A stretch of DNA of 64,000 bases from Ctenosaura bakeri (Eukaryota; Chordata; Lepidosauria; Squamata; Iguanidae): assembly GCA_948474755.1 (NCBI GenBank), contig CAOLHI010000025.1, positions 462,001 to 526,000 on the forward strand. The letters run 5' to 3'. This document shows positions 1 to 10,636 of this stretch, one piece after another (the stretch's first letter is position 1; each line of letters opens with the position of its first letter). The notes under the pieces were generated by a model that was not told the DNA's origin, did no database searches, and saw only the letters and a list, made by a program, of their open reading frames with translations. The position numbers and the translations under genes were made by a program.

Positions 1-864
1 GCTCAGGCAAAAAAGCAAATTACTGCAGCCTCTCTTAGCTTGTGTGCTCTTCCTCTTAAAAAAAAACTTTTGCCATCTTGACAACACTTTTGCCCACTTT
101 GGGCTGCACCATTGCTCTTGGCGCAACTGGAAGTGATGTCACATCACTTCCTTTTTTGAGTAACAGCCAAAATCAAGGGGACCCAAACTGCCATGCTTTT
201 GCTGCAGTTTGGCTGGCTTTTGATTGTTTTTCAGCCATATTTGTTGTCGTTCTTTTAAAATGAGGAGGTCTGGGGGATTCGGGGCATTTGGGGGCCACAT
301 TGTACAGGCCATGCTCTCCCCACATTGTCTCTGCACAGCCCCATTGTTATTTCTGAGTTGGAGTATCCTTGATTTTTTTTAATAATGTCACTTTTAAGAT
401 GAGTACAGGGTTGGGTCCAAGTCTGATAGGGCTAGGAAGGAGAAATTGTTCCATGTTTTTGTAAACACCCTAGAAAATCTGAGCCAGGACAATCAGATCA
501 AACCAAAACAGAAGCCGACCAATATGCATTTCTATATCAAGTTGGTCGGCAGCACAAGGATAAGTTCCGATTGTGTACAAAAACAAGAAGGAAGTCAAAT
601 CTCACAGAGGTCAGCAAGATTCAATCCCAAGTATGTATATGTAGGAATGCAGTTTCGCATAGCAACGAAAAGTTATTTTTTTGGAGCACAGTTCCAAAAA
701 TCCCCAGCCAGAATGGTCAGTCGCTTAAACGCTCCACAAATTTAAATGAGAGACACTGTCACCATAGGCAATTGCCATTGCCCTGGTTCCGAGGGAGAGA
801 AGAGCAGCCAAGCACAGATCCATAGCACCTGAGCCCAGCCATTTGTAAGAAGCTCTCCCTCCAT
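1..864. other. Unassigned flank, no gene seen
   Basis: No exon or recognisable repeat was found. A perfect 23-bp inverted repeat at 129-151 (ggaagtgatgt, one-base centre, mirror copy) is the only structure noted. The short open frames look like chance. If NOS2 extends leftwards, this is NOS2 intron. Confidence 0.4.
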
Positions 865-1044
865 GGCCATTTTTGCATGACACTCTTATAGCGCAATGAT
901 TCCACTTTCAACCTCCTATGGAATCCTGGGGTTTGCAGTTCCGGGAGGGGCCAGCTGGCACCTTCTGGAACTGCAAACCCCAGGATTCCATGGGAAGTTG
1001 AAAGTGGAATCGTCGTGCTATAAGAGTGTCGTGCAGAAATGTTT
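865..1044. mobile_element. MITE-P type A hairpin copy
   Basis: Two inverted arms of about 85 bp meet at the gggaggggcc centre. Target duplication cat at 862-864 and 1045-1047. The right arm has a few mismatches (cgtcgtgct for catcgcgct). Confidence 0.85.
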
Positions 1045-1365
1045 CATGTTCCAGCTGCTATTGCCCTGAGAAGAGCAGTCAGAGATCCATATACACATAG
1101 TGTTGTTTGGATCAAGTCTATAAGTGAAGAGTATAGGTCTCCATGTTTATATTCGTCTGTTTCTCTCTCTCTAAGATACCAGCCAGAATCACTGGGGATT
1201 CTGGGAGTTGTAGAATAACAAAGTAATATTTTGAGTTTTGCACCTACACGCACACAGACACACACTAAATGGGAACCTCCAGAATTCAATAATACACAAA
1301 CAATTATGGGTCTATTCATTGAAAATTAAATTTCTCAAATTATCTTTTGTAAAAGGAATCCTTTC

Positions 1366-1497
1366 CAAATAATCTCCCACCGGGAGAACAACAGAAGAGG
1401 AATGAGGTGATAAGTCCCTGCCAAATACACTATTATCCTGTTGTAAGTGCAATTTTTTACCCACCTTGTGTAATAAAGCCCTGAGGATCTGTGAAAT
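1366..1497 (-). mobile_element. Partial MITE with aaagccc ends, second family
   Basis: Read on the minus strand this matches the left half of the repeat at 4036-4262: the same ctttat end, the cacttacaacagga block and the ttctcccggtggga block. Only about half of the element is present. Confidence 0.55.
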
Positions 1498-1570
1498 GGC
1501 AGGAGGCATGGGTTCACACCTAGCACTACCCTTGGATTCCCGCTATTTCACAAGTACTCAGCGCCCTATC

Positions 1571-1764
1571 ATCTCATGTTGTTATAGTGCTATTATTGCA
1601 TTTTAATTGCCATCTGGTGGAATTCTGGGGTTTGTAGTTTCCTGAGGCCAAAGAGCTCTCTGGCTGAGAATTCTCAGTGTCCTCCCCTAAACTGCAAACC
1701 CCAGAATTCCATAGGAAGTTGAAAGTGGAATAACAGCACCATAACAGCGTAGTGCAGAAAGGCC
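1571..1764. mobile_element. MITE-P type B copy
   Basis: It has the outer arm gttatagtgctattatt, the type B middle (aaagagctctctggctgag) and the right arm ending gtgcagaaaggcc. The left terminus is eroded. Confidence 0.75.
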
Positions 1765-1765
1765 C

Positions 1766-2092
1766 ATAGAGTTGGAAGGAGCCCCAAGGGTCAGCTGGTT
1801 CATCCCCCTGCCATACAGGAACTTGTGACTCCAGAGCCTAAGATATGAATCCATGCATTCAAATGACAAGAAAAGAGATTCGAACGAAAGATCAGGAAGA
1901 ACTTCCCAATTGCAAAAGTTGTACACAGCCTCCCTTAGAACACAGTAGGTAAATACCTCATTGGAGGTATTTAAATACAGGTTAGATGGCTGACCCTCAG
2001 GCACGCTTCAGCTACAGGTTTTTGCATGTCAGAAGGTTGGAGCAGACAGACTTTACAGTTCCTAATCCTTCCAACTCTATGATGCTGTCCAG
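1766..2092. mobile_element. Two CR1 3' fragments in inverted orientation
   Basis: 1766-1828 is the antisense CR1 3' end (catagagttggaaggag). 1860-2092 is sense CR1 (ggaagaactt, ttggaggtatttaaa, ttccaactctatgatg). Head-to-head fragments like this can come from twin priming or from two insertions. Both are old. Confidence 0.6.
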
Positions 2093-2408
2093 TGGACTGT
2101 TTCTAAGAAAGGCACGGCTGGCTGGCAGACAACCTAAAGCAGGAGCACTCTACGCTCCCACAGTTTGTCGTAGGTCCCACTTGACATTTCTAAAAGCCAT
2201 ACAACCCAAAGGCTAGGACGTTTACCCCCTGAATTTCCCTAGCCATTGCAACATCATATCACAACAACTTCCGCAGGATTAAGGTGATGCTTGGAGAGAG
2301 GGGGGCTGTCGGTCTTGAACTTACGGCAAACCTTCAGTTCCAGCTAAATTCTTTAAGTAACTGCGCCCCCCAAGTTCTGAGAGAAGGAGGCAAAGCAAGC
2401 CATCTCAC

Positions 2409-2524
2409 CTGCAGACATGCCTGGCTGCTTTTTCCATGTTGTTGTTAATATCTTTATCTTCTTGCGACTTGTTCTTGCTGGTCTGAGGCTTCAAAAATAA
2501 CGGCCAAGGGCACATTTTCTGCAT
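2409..2524 (-). CDS. NOS2: NOS2 first coding exon (inducible nitric oxide synthase N-terminus)
   Basis: NOS2 oxidises L-arginine to citrulline and nitric oxide in induced macrophages and other cells. On the minus strand the exon follows an acceptor (cccctcag) at 2585. It begins in 5'UTR with an in-frame TGA upstream of the start, opens with ATG at 2524 (or the second ATG at 2515), and ends at a clear donor (gtgagat) at 2408, after 38 codons plus two bases. The peptide has MCPW near the start and KDINNNMEKA at residues 24-33. Known NOS2 proteins start M-x-CPW and carry KDINNNVEK; DINNN is the known docking motif for SPSB ubiquitin-ligase adaptors. Oxygenase and reductase exons are not in the window. 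The next exon should lie left of position 1 or in 1-2408, where I did not find it. Confidence 0.87.
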
Positions 2525-2584
2525 ATTCGTTACTGGGGTTCTTGGCAGCTCTCAGATCTTGCTCCAAGCAGGATGGACACCCTT
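2525..2584 (-). other. NOS2: NOS2 5'UTR part of the start-codon exon
   Basis: This is exon sequence between the acceptor at 2585 and the start codon. It contains an in-frame TGA at about codon -11, which fixes the reading start inside this exon. In known NOS2 genes the first exon is non-coding and the start lies in the second, which fits. Confidence 0.7.
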
Positions 2585-2974
2585 CTGAGGGGGAAGGAAA
2601 AGAAAGATAAAAGGACATGAGTAGAGTGAAAATGAGAATTATTTTAAAGAGAGAGAGGTATGCTGCCTTTTTCTCACAAGTGTCAGATCAAAGATGGCAT
2701 TCCAGTGTCTGCCCTGACTTAATGTTCTGCTGTTCCACAATGCTATAAGGTCATTTTAGATTCTGGAATTGATGACTAAGTGTCCTGTGGCTTTCTAGAT
2801 TGGGCTGTTAGGGTTTCCAGATCTCTGGGCTGGACTGTCTTCCCCAGTCCTCAAAAGAGGAATCTCAGAGTGAGAGCAGTGCCTTGAAAGTGCCTGTGTT
2901 CATGGATGGATTCAATACTCCTCACTTGTTAGATCTTGGGTAGTGATGGTGATTGATGGTGATGATGATTTCTG

Positions 2975-3320
2975 TGGCACATTTTGCACCAACGTTTCGC
3001 AGATGAAAACCAGGACACATGAGCCCAAGAAACATCAGTCTGTGGTCAAGATGGCAACAGTTATTAATAAGGAAGAATACAAAATCTCAGAGGCGCTGCA
3101 GCATGTTTTGCTTCTGCCCGAGCTTAACTTGAAGGGGCAAGATTCAGCCCTACTTTTGCACTCCGAACTCAGTTTGTAGCAACTGAAGTAAGCTGAGGAC
3201 AAAGGGGGAAAGTGTGAGGGGTAAGAGAAACTGGGCCATTTTAAAAGCAGCTGAAAAAGTGGAGTGGCAGAGGGTTGATTGGGACCCTCTGTGCCAAATC
3301 AGGACATTTGGAGGGCATGA
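2975..3320 (+). mobile_element. U1 unclassified repeat, near full length
   Basis: It starts with cgcagatgaaaaccagga, then gtcaagatggcaacagttat and cttctgcccgagctt, and ends aatcaggacatttggaggg. It matches six other copies in the window. The ends are weakly inverted. No coding capacity was seen. Confidence 0.65.
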
Positions 3321-4035
3321 TATGCTAGCTGCAGAGCTGTGGCTGATGCTCAAGGTACCATGACATCCACAGGACCTGCCCCCGGTAAAATCACAAGGGG
3401 TGATATCCCTAAATCTGAGATTCGCAAGGCCTGGGAATGTCCTGACCTGTGAACTCGTAATGCTATTGTGCATTATTATTTCACTTCTTTGCAAATTCTC
3501 AGCCTTCCTGAAAATTCCAATTCCCTCCACGATGCACACCTCAATCCAGAGAGGAAAATAAGTACAAAAGAGTGAGTGCATTTAGTTAATTGTTTGTAAG
3601 GTTTTTTGAAATGTGTTAATTGCACACTGAGAAACAGATCAATTGAGATTGTCTCAAACTGTACTTAAATTTGTACCTAAATATCCGCACTTCTACCAGA
3701 ATGAAGTTGGAAAATGAATACTTTGATTTTATTACACCCTCCCCTCAATTGCTTCTGTTGTGAGGTTTGGAGAGGAGGAAATAGCTGCATGAAATTTTAG
3801 ACGCCCCATCCACTCCATCATGGGTGGAAGCCTTGGTTGCCTGGATAGAATTTGGTATAGCCCAAATTAATGCAATTTACTTCCCTGTTAGTGTGTAGGA
3901 GAGCCAGTGGGGTAGAGTGCTTTAAGAGTCTCTAAGACACCTAGGTTTCCTAGATCTCTCTGCTTGGCCACACTCTCTCAGCCTCAAGAGGAAGGTAATA
4001 GCAAACCTTCCCTGAATAAATCTTGCTGAGAAAAC

Positions 4036-4262
4036 TCAGGGATTTATCCCACATGAATGGCAAACTGCAATTACAGCAGGACAACAGTATCCTCGGCTGC
4101 TGCGACTTATCACAGGATGGCATTGTTCTCCCAGTGGGAGGTTGTTTGCACATCAATGCTTTTTACAAAGCAGGTCATTCCATTCATGTGATAATTCCCA
4201 GCCAAAGGCGATATATTCCTACTGTAATTGCATGTTACCTACCTTGTGTGATAAAGCCCAGA
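4036..4262 (+). mobile_element. MITE with gggctttatcacacaaggt ends
   Basis: The right end reads accttgtgtgataaagccc and the left end ctcagggatttatcccaca, giving terminal inverted repeats of about 20 bp. The middle has ttctcccagtgggagg. A partial copy is at 1366-1497. The superfamily was not determined. Confidence 0.6.
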
Positions 4263-4313
4263 GTCAACAGCGGTTAGAGTTGACTTAACAACAATTTAGG
4301 ACCTTTCTACCAT

Positions 4314-4464
4314 GGCCATTTCCGCACTAGCCAGTTATAGCGCGATGATTCCACTTTCAACATCCTCTGGAATCCTGCGGTTTGCAGAAACTGCAAACCC
4401 CAAGATTCCAGAGAATGTTGAAAGTGGAATCATCACGCTATAACTGGCTAGTGTGGAAATGGCC
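4314..4464. mobile_element. MITE-P type A copy with deleted centre
   Basis: The arms meet directly at gtttgcag/aaactgcaa, so the GC-rich centre is missing. Target duplication cat at 4311-4313 and 4465-4467. Confidence 0.85.
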
Positions 4465-4471
4465 CATGTTG

Positions 4472-4634
4472 TTTCACTTTCAACATCCTGTGGAATTCTG
4501 CAGTTTGTAGCTTACGGAGGCACAAGAACTCTCTGGCTGAGAATTCTCAAGGCCCCTCCTTAAATTGCAAACCTCAGGATTCCATAGGAGGTTGAAAGTG
4601 GAATTATAGCACTATAAAAGTGTAGAGCAGACCA
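4472..4634. mobile_element. MITE-P type B fragment
   Basis: It has the type B middle (gaactctctggctgag) and the right arm. It lies directly after the previous copy and lacks the left terminus. Confidence 0.7.
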
Positions 4635-5319
4635 AAATGTGAAGAATATCTGGCAACTCACTTTCCTTTCTCCTTCTCCTGTAATCTCACCTCCTTGCCT
4701 TTCCCCTTTCTCTACCTTTCCATGTGCATCTCAGAAAAAAAAAATCTCAGAATTACAAGGTTCAGAATTCAGTTTCTTGGGACAGATGAGGAGCTTGTAT
4801 GTGTGCCTTGGCAGGACTCAGGAAGGCTATTTGGATGCAAGGAAGGCACACTTCCAATCTGCCCTTGCTGCTTGTGGGTTTCAGATCTTTTCACCTTGGA
4901 ATGAACTAAAACATACTCATGAGATAAAATAGGAGGTTTGGATCTTATGACCCAAATACTGAAATCCCTAACCCTGAGGGACTGGTAAAAAGAGAGCAGT
5001 AGTTTTGCAAAAATCCAAAAGAAATAGGCTTTGGGTAAAGTTGGGAAAATGCTGGGCTCTTTAGCACTGTTTCTCAGATAATTGACATCTGAATTAACGA
5101 CTTAATACTGGGATTAAGAGAATCCTGAAGGTCTAATTTAAACCAATCAGCTAAGAAATAAATGTAATAAAGCCGCCCATTTTCATTAAAAAATTTTCAA
5201 CCTAAGACAAGATCAGGATGTACAATATAAAGTTCTCTGCGGGTGGAACTGTGGCACATTTCTTTCCACCCCACCTTATATGAAACTCCTTCCCGAAACA
5301 ATCATTTACTGACTATAAC

Positions 5320-5822
5320 CTACAACCATTTACAGACGAAAACTAGGACATATGCCCAACCAATAACTGTGGTCAAGGTGACAGAAGTTATTAATGAAGA
5401 TGAATGGAGAAACTAGAAGAAGCTGCAGCAATTTGCTTTTGCTTGAGCCTATTGGGAAGCGTTCCCTGTCCTTCTGCATTAACTGAGGCCATTTCCGCAC
5501 TAAACTGTTATAGTGCTCTTATTCCACTTTCAACCTCCTGCGGAATTCTGGGGTTTGTATTTTCCTGAGGCTAAGAGCTCTCTGGCTGGGAATTCCAAAT
5601 GCCCCTCCCTCAACTGCAAACCGCAGGATTCCATAGGATGTCGAAAGTGAAATAATAGCACTATAATAGTGTAGTGCGGAAATGGCCTGAGTACAGACTA
5701 CGGTTGTGCTTTGAACTCACTTTGCAGAAACCGAAGCGCACTGAGGAGGAAGGGGGAAAGTGCAGAGAGAATAAAATGGGGAAATACAGGATTAACTGAC
5801 TTTTCTTGCCAAATCAGGATAT
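5320..5822 (+). mobile_element. U1 repeat split by a MITE-P insertion
   Basis: The left part (gacgaaaactaggaca ... cagcaatttgcttttgctt) and the right part (aggaggaagggggaaag ... gccaaatcagg) flank the MITE-P copy at 5487-5687. U1 is therefore older than that insertion. Confidence 0.65.
5487..5687. mobile_element. MITE-P type B copy inside U1
   Basis: Complete from ggccatttccgcac to gtgcggaaatggcc, with target duplication tga at 5484-5486 and 5688-5690. The middle is of the gagctctctggctggg type. Confidence 0.85.
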
Positions 5823-6359
5823 GCTACAGCTGGACAAAAAGCAACAAGCATCCTGGAAGTGTTATCTGGGAGTCCAAGACTGGTGAAGTCATTGCTATAT
5901 GTTTAGCTATAAGGACAGAGCTGAATGTTTCTCTGTGCCTCACTTCCAGCTTTCTACCAGCCAGGAAATGGTCACATTTGGCAGGTGTGTGTGTGTGGAT
6001 CAAGCAGCTGGAAAGATGGGTTAAAGATGGCATTTAAGTGTTGGGCAATTGCTATAGAATTCTGGCCTCAGTAACCAAAAACAGCGATCTTGTAGCACTT
6101 TTTAACCGGAAGGACAAAGTTTGCACTTATTAAAAAGTCCCAGATTTTGTTCTTTCCAGTTTTATTTGCGAGATCCATACACTTTTCTTTATCCCAGAAT
6201 ATGTTTTTTCAGGTCCTGGCATGACCAGAGACTTTTTATACCAGCTCCCTAGGTCGGTCTATTTGAACTAAATATAAAATTGGAAAGAACAGGAACCAAA
6301 TCTGGAACTTTGCAGTCAGTCTGTCTGAGCCCTTAGCAAACTTCTTGAGATGCACCTGA

Positions 6360-6538
6360 CGACATTTCCGCACTAGCCTGTTATAGCGCGATGATTCCAC
6401 TTTCAACCTCCTCTGGAATCCTGGGGTTTGCAGTTTCGGGAGGGGCCAGGTGGCCCCTCCTGAAACTGCAAACCCCAGGATTCCAGAGGAGGTTGAAAGT
6501 GGAATCATCGCGCTATAACAGACTAGTGCGGAAATGCT
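6360..6538. mobile_element. MITE-P type A hairpin copy
   Basis: Nearly perfect arms share the variant cctcctctgg/ccagaggagg. Termini are catttccgcac/gtgcggaaatg. No clean target duplication is visible. Confidence 0.8.
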
Positions 6539-6589
6539 CTGAGAGTTCATCTTGCAACAAATACCATCAGATATTTCCTCTTGCATGTG

Positions 6590-7611
6590 ATGAAGCAGAC
6601 CTGACTCTGTGAAAGCTTATGCTACACACACCTTTCTCAGTCTCAAAGGTACTGCAATATTATTATTTTTTTGGACACTGATACAGACTAACTTGCCTGT
6701 GTCTTTGAATACTGCAAAAAAGTGATTTATGCAAGTGTTAAATTAGACTGGTGTCTTTGTGAGTTACTAATTACTAATTTAGATCCAAATTAATTTTAAC
6801 TAGTTACTAGGTCTGCCTCCAACTCTTCCCCTAGTCTTCCTGTGTTGAGCAAAACAAAAAGTCTTCTGCATGTATGGCCAAAACATTCCCAGTGAAAAAA
6901 AAATGTAATATTTTTTGGAAGATGCTAAAAGTTTGCAAGGAAATACTATTAATAACCTTAAGGGCTGATTCGCACAACAGGCTTATCACAGAGTGCTAGT
7001 TTTTCTCCAGGGTTGTTATTACCTAGAGGTTCCTCCACACTGAGAAAGCCAATGTGTTGCTTTTAAACAAGGAACTGAAAGTGGAATGAAACCAATTACA
7101 CACAATACTTAATACAGCGCTTTGTTAAGCAGTAATGACCTTCCTCTTCCTCGAGATCCTTCCATAATATTTATTCACAAAGCAAGATCCACCAGGAAAG
7201 TTCCCCTGCAACTTTAATTACAAGCTTCCCAAATATAAATTCTGTTCCTTTTCATGTTTCCTTTTCTGCATAGTTGTTAGCTGGAGAGGGTTAATGATGA
7301 ATTGCTCCATAATAAATCAGTTTCCGTCTCCTCACAGGAAAGGAAAACTTAGGTTATTTTTTTTTTCATTTTCTTACAAAATAGTACTGTCTTGCTTCGT
7401 AATAAAAGGAAGGAAGTAATGCAAATGACTTATTAACTAAAGCACTACCACCACCTCAAAGAAGAGGGTAGCAAAATGGTTTGGACAGTGTTTCTCAGCC
7501 TTTGGCCAGATATTTTGGACTACAACTCTCAAAAGTACCAGCTAGCATGACCAAGGGTCAGAAATTCTGGAGTTTAAAACATCACTGGGCTGGAGTATAG
7601 GATAAAACTGT
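6590..7611. other. Unassigned intronic stretch
   Basis: AT-rich single-copy-looking DNA. No exon, no long inverted repeat and no confident repeat family was recognised. Confidence 0.4.
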
Positions 7612-7790
7612 GGCCATTTCCACACTAGCCTGTTATAGTGCGATGATTCCACTTTCAACCTCCTATGGAATCCTGGGGTTTGCAGTTTTGGGAGGGGTCG
7701 GCAGGCCCCTCCCAGAACTGCAAACCCCAGGATTCCATAGGAGGTTGAAAGTGGAATCATCGCACTATAACAGGCTAGTGTGGAAATTGT
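7612..7790. mobile_element. MITE-P type A hairpin copy
   Basis: Arms are nearly perfect (cctcctatgg/ccataggagg). The outer bases read ccacac/gtgtgg on both arms, a paired change from ccgcac. Confidence 0.85.
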
Positions 7791-7890
7791 GTTTACAGGA
7801 CCAAAGCCAGTTTTAAAAAATGATCCAGCCAAATATAAATGCATTAAAACTTGTGGGATTCAATGGGAGAAGTTTAGATTACAATCTTAA

Positions 7891-8073
7891 ATTGTTGTTG
7901 TTAGCCTTCAAGTCGTGTCCAACTAATGGAGACCCTAAGGTGAACCTATCATGGGCTGAGAGTCTGTGACACACTCAAAGCCACCCAGTGGGTTTTAATG
8001 GCCAAGCGCGGGAATCGAACACTGATCTCCATGGTCATAGCCAATGTTCAATTCTCTATACCATGCTGCTGCC
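7891..8073 (-). mobile_element. tRNA-headed MIR-like SINE, old copy
   Basis: Antisense tail ttcaagtcgtgtccaac and accctaaggtgaacctatca, then ctgagagtctgtga and the box-B-like ggaatcgaac. An internal segment is missing compared with other copies. Confidence 0.65.
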
Positions 8074-8079
8074 TCAAAG

Positions 8080-9335
8080 GAGTAAATCCCATTGAACAGA
8101 GGGGAACTTCCATCCAAGTAAACAGATGTAAGATTACACTGCCAAATACATCCCTTACAACATCAAAAAAAAGAAGTTTCTCTCATCTTCAGATCTTTCC
8201 CCAAATGAACATCCTAAATACCAGAACAAAAAGATATCACTTCTTACAATGCTATGATTGTGACTAGCCAGATGCTTAAAAATTCTTTCAGTATAAACAG
8301 CAGGACTTTAAAACACTTACAGAATAAACCTCTATGAAATAAATCACATTGCATTTAATGTGCTTTACTCTCAGAGCATGAGTTTAGGATTGCAGGCTTA
8401 ATTTGGGCAAGATGAAACCTACTGTTTTCTTTTTTCAAAAAAAAGCAAAACTAAAGTGATTAAATTATTCTCTATTACATTCTAACTGTATGCTTCACCG
8501 GGTAAGAAAGAACATAAGAGCTGACAATTCCATTTGGTTAAGTTCCAGGTAGAAGAAATTGCTTTTGATAGAAGTCTTCTGCCATCGCAAAGGGCGAAGA
8601 GGAAGAAAAAAAAGAATGAAAGATTTTTCACTTGGAAAGAAATTTCTCGGACAGCTCAATTATTTTAAACAGATCTGGAATAAAGTGTTCTTCTTCAATG
8701 TGTCATTTTCGATCCCTACGACATTTTAACATATTTTTAAACACTCTGTCGCTGTGTGGCGACATCACCAGTTCCAAGTGCCACACTTGGATCAAATCCA
8801 AGCATCTGTGATCCTATGCATGCTTACCTGGGCATAAGTCCCATTGAGCTGAATTGCACTTTTTTTTTTTAATAGACATACCTCTGATTTCTTGAAGGTC
8901 TCCTTATTTCAGCAAAAAAAATGTTTTCGATTCAGTCCTTTCTCCTGGGGAAAAAAAGTTGAAATTTGGTTGGATGGTGGCCCTTTTTTAAACATCCCCA
9001 CAGAATCCCAAATGGATCCTCATCCGGCAACGGGCCTCCGTCTCGAGCTAGAAAGAGCTGCAAGATCCTTTTGCAACTGGCTGTGCCACCAGTCCACCAT
9101 CTACTGGATTTCACATGCCGCCTACCCCCATGTTGATAAGTCCTATTCTCCCTCTCCAGTGTTCACCCAGATAAGACATTCTTTGCTCTCTTGAATCTGA
9201 AACAAATGCCAAATATTCGTAGAGACCAGACTGGGAAGGGTCAGTCTCGCAGCGATGTCTTTCGACTGCCAAAAAACCAGACAGAAAAAGATGCCCCTTT
9301 TGCCCCAGCTGGCAGCAAGCAACGAATCCTCTTAC
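8080..9335. other. Unassigned stretch of candidate NOS2 intron 1
   Basis: No exon or repeat was recognised with confidence. It is AT-rich at 8080-8900 and more mixed at 8960-9335. Confidence 0.4.
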
Positions 9336-9409
9336 CTTGAGTGGATTTTTAAACTCTCCCTTAGGAGCAGCTCTTTGCAAGGAAAGCAACTTCTCTCATG
9401 AAGTTAAGC
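9336..9409 (-). other. NOS2: Candidate NOS2 non-coding exon 1
   Basis: On the minus strand the stretch ends ccactcaag followed by gtaagagg, a strong donor. The upstream edge (about 9409) is placed only by analogy: in the mouse gene the octamer lies about 60 bp before the transcription start. If the transcript starts above 9399, it has an ATG at 9399-9397 followed by a 12-codon open frame ending TAA. No transcript evidence is available. Confidence 0.45.
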
Positions 9410-9442
9410 TCTGAAAAGGCTGAGGGATTTAGAGAGCTGAAG

Positions 9443-9531
9443 CATTTTGTACCTTTTTGTCTATGCAAATGAGGGGGGCAAGGGATGACTCTGGCTGAAA
9501 AATCAAGAAGGAAGAAAGAATGGGAAATCCC
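9443..9531 (-). promoter_or_regulatory. NOS2: Candidate NOS2 inducible promoter: kB site, octamer, TATA-like element
   Basis: gggaaatccc at 9522-9531 fits the NF-kB consensus GGGRNWYYCC on both strands. atgcaaat at 9463-9470 is a perfect octamer. An A-rich TATA-like ggtacaaaatg (minus strand) lies at 9443-9455. Mammalian NOS2 promoters are known to use NF-kB and octamer sites within about 100 bp of the start. The order kB, octamer, TATA-like, exon 1 donor is the same here. Confidence 0.5.
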
Positions 9532-9856
9532 ATCTTTTTAGAGCCACAGACAGTCCTGACTGCACAATTGCCTAATGAGGTGTGCAAGGCACCCACCCAG
9601 TGTGTGAGCATCACTGCCTGACCTCGTCTTCCTACTCACACTTGCTTTCATGCATCCGTGCAAATAAATAAATGAGGAAATACATTACTCTGTGCTGCTA
9701 TTTCTGGAGTTGCCTATATTGCGTGGCAGCCTTCCTGCCCTCTGACAGAGAACAAGGGTAGTGAGAGTCCCAAGGGAAACAGAGCCAAAAGAAGATCACT
9801 GAAAAACAGGAGATCAGCTCCTAGAATCACGTCTGGGATCCTTTTTTAAATAGCAC
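9532..9856. other. NOS2 upstream flank
   Basis: No repeat was recognised. By position it could hold further NOS2 control sites, but none was strong enough to call. Confidence 0.35.
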
Positions 9857-10060
9857 TTTGTTGCTGCGTGCCTTCACGTTGTCCAGCTTGCAGCAACCCT
9901 AAGATGAAGCTGGCAGAGTTTTCTTGGCAAGATTTGTTCTGAGGGGGTTTGCGCTTGACCTCTCCAGAGGCTGAGAGAGTGTGACTTGCCCAAGGTCTGT
10001 AGGTTTCCACGGCTGAGTGGGGATTTGGACCTTGGTCCAGTGCTCGAACCAACTTGGGTC
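9857..10060 (-). mobile_element. tRNA-headed MIR-like SINE
   Basis: Antisense copy: gcgtgccttcacgttg tail, tcttggcaagatttgttc, gaggctgagagagtgtga, cttgcccaaggt, gggatttggacct. It lies about 330 bp upstream of the candidate NOS2 kB site. Confidence 0.75.
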
Positions 10061-10550
10061 TCTTTAGTACTTAAAAAAGAAGGGGAAAGGGACAACTTTT
10101 GTTCCTTAAAGGTTCAGAGAGGAATAAATAAACACATTCGGTGGAATTTTAGAACTCCAGCCCCTTACTGGTGAAATGGAGGCAAGGAGGAAGGTTGGCT
10201 GAAGCCACCAAGAAAAGCAGCTCCCTCCCCAATTCAGAAATGCCATCAATCTCAATAAGTTTTGCCCTGTGATTTCTACACAAGAAGAATTTGGAAAGGA
10301 AGGGAATCATTTAGCAGAGGAACTGATCTGAACCTGGAGACGGAGGTGCCCTCGGGTGGGATGGCAAAAAGCAGAGGGGAAAGGGTGGTCAGTGGGTCAC
10401 ACGCAGCCCACCAAAACCTTCAGTGTGGCCCCAGGTTCCCTGAGCCTCCCAAATCCTTCCTGTCGCTGAAAACCTATGGGCCAAAAATGGACAAATGCCC
10501 CAAGAAAGTGTAGTTGGTTATCTAGTTGCTATTTGAGATTGCCATATTTT
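10061..10550. other. Unassigned stretch
   Basis: No exon or repeat family was recognised. Confidence 0.35.
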
Positions 10551-10636
10551 CATGCCCTCCAGCCTCCCATAGACAAAAATGGGGACGTACGTGGCCAAGC
10601 AACATCAGAGCGGGGTCGAAGTGACAAAAGTTACTA

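Larger units (their letters stand above)
2585..9335 (-). other. NOS2: Candidate NOS2 intron 1
   Basis: The inferred intron runs between the exon 1 donor (gtaagagg at 9335) and the acceptor at 2585. It is about 6.75 kb and carries MITE-P, U1 and SINE copies. The extent depends on the exon 1 call. Confidence 0.5.

Noticed and set aside
7542..7844. Peptides of the form MIPLSTSYGILGFAV...LKVESS in many places and on both strands
   Set aside because: They are translations of MITE-P arms. Because the element is a palindrome, both strands give the same peptide. Not genes.
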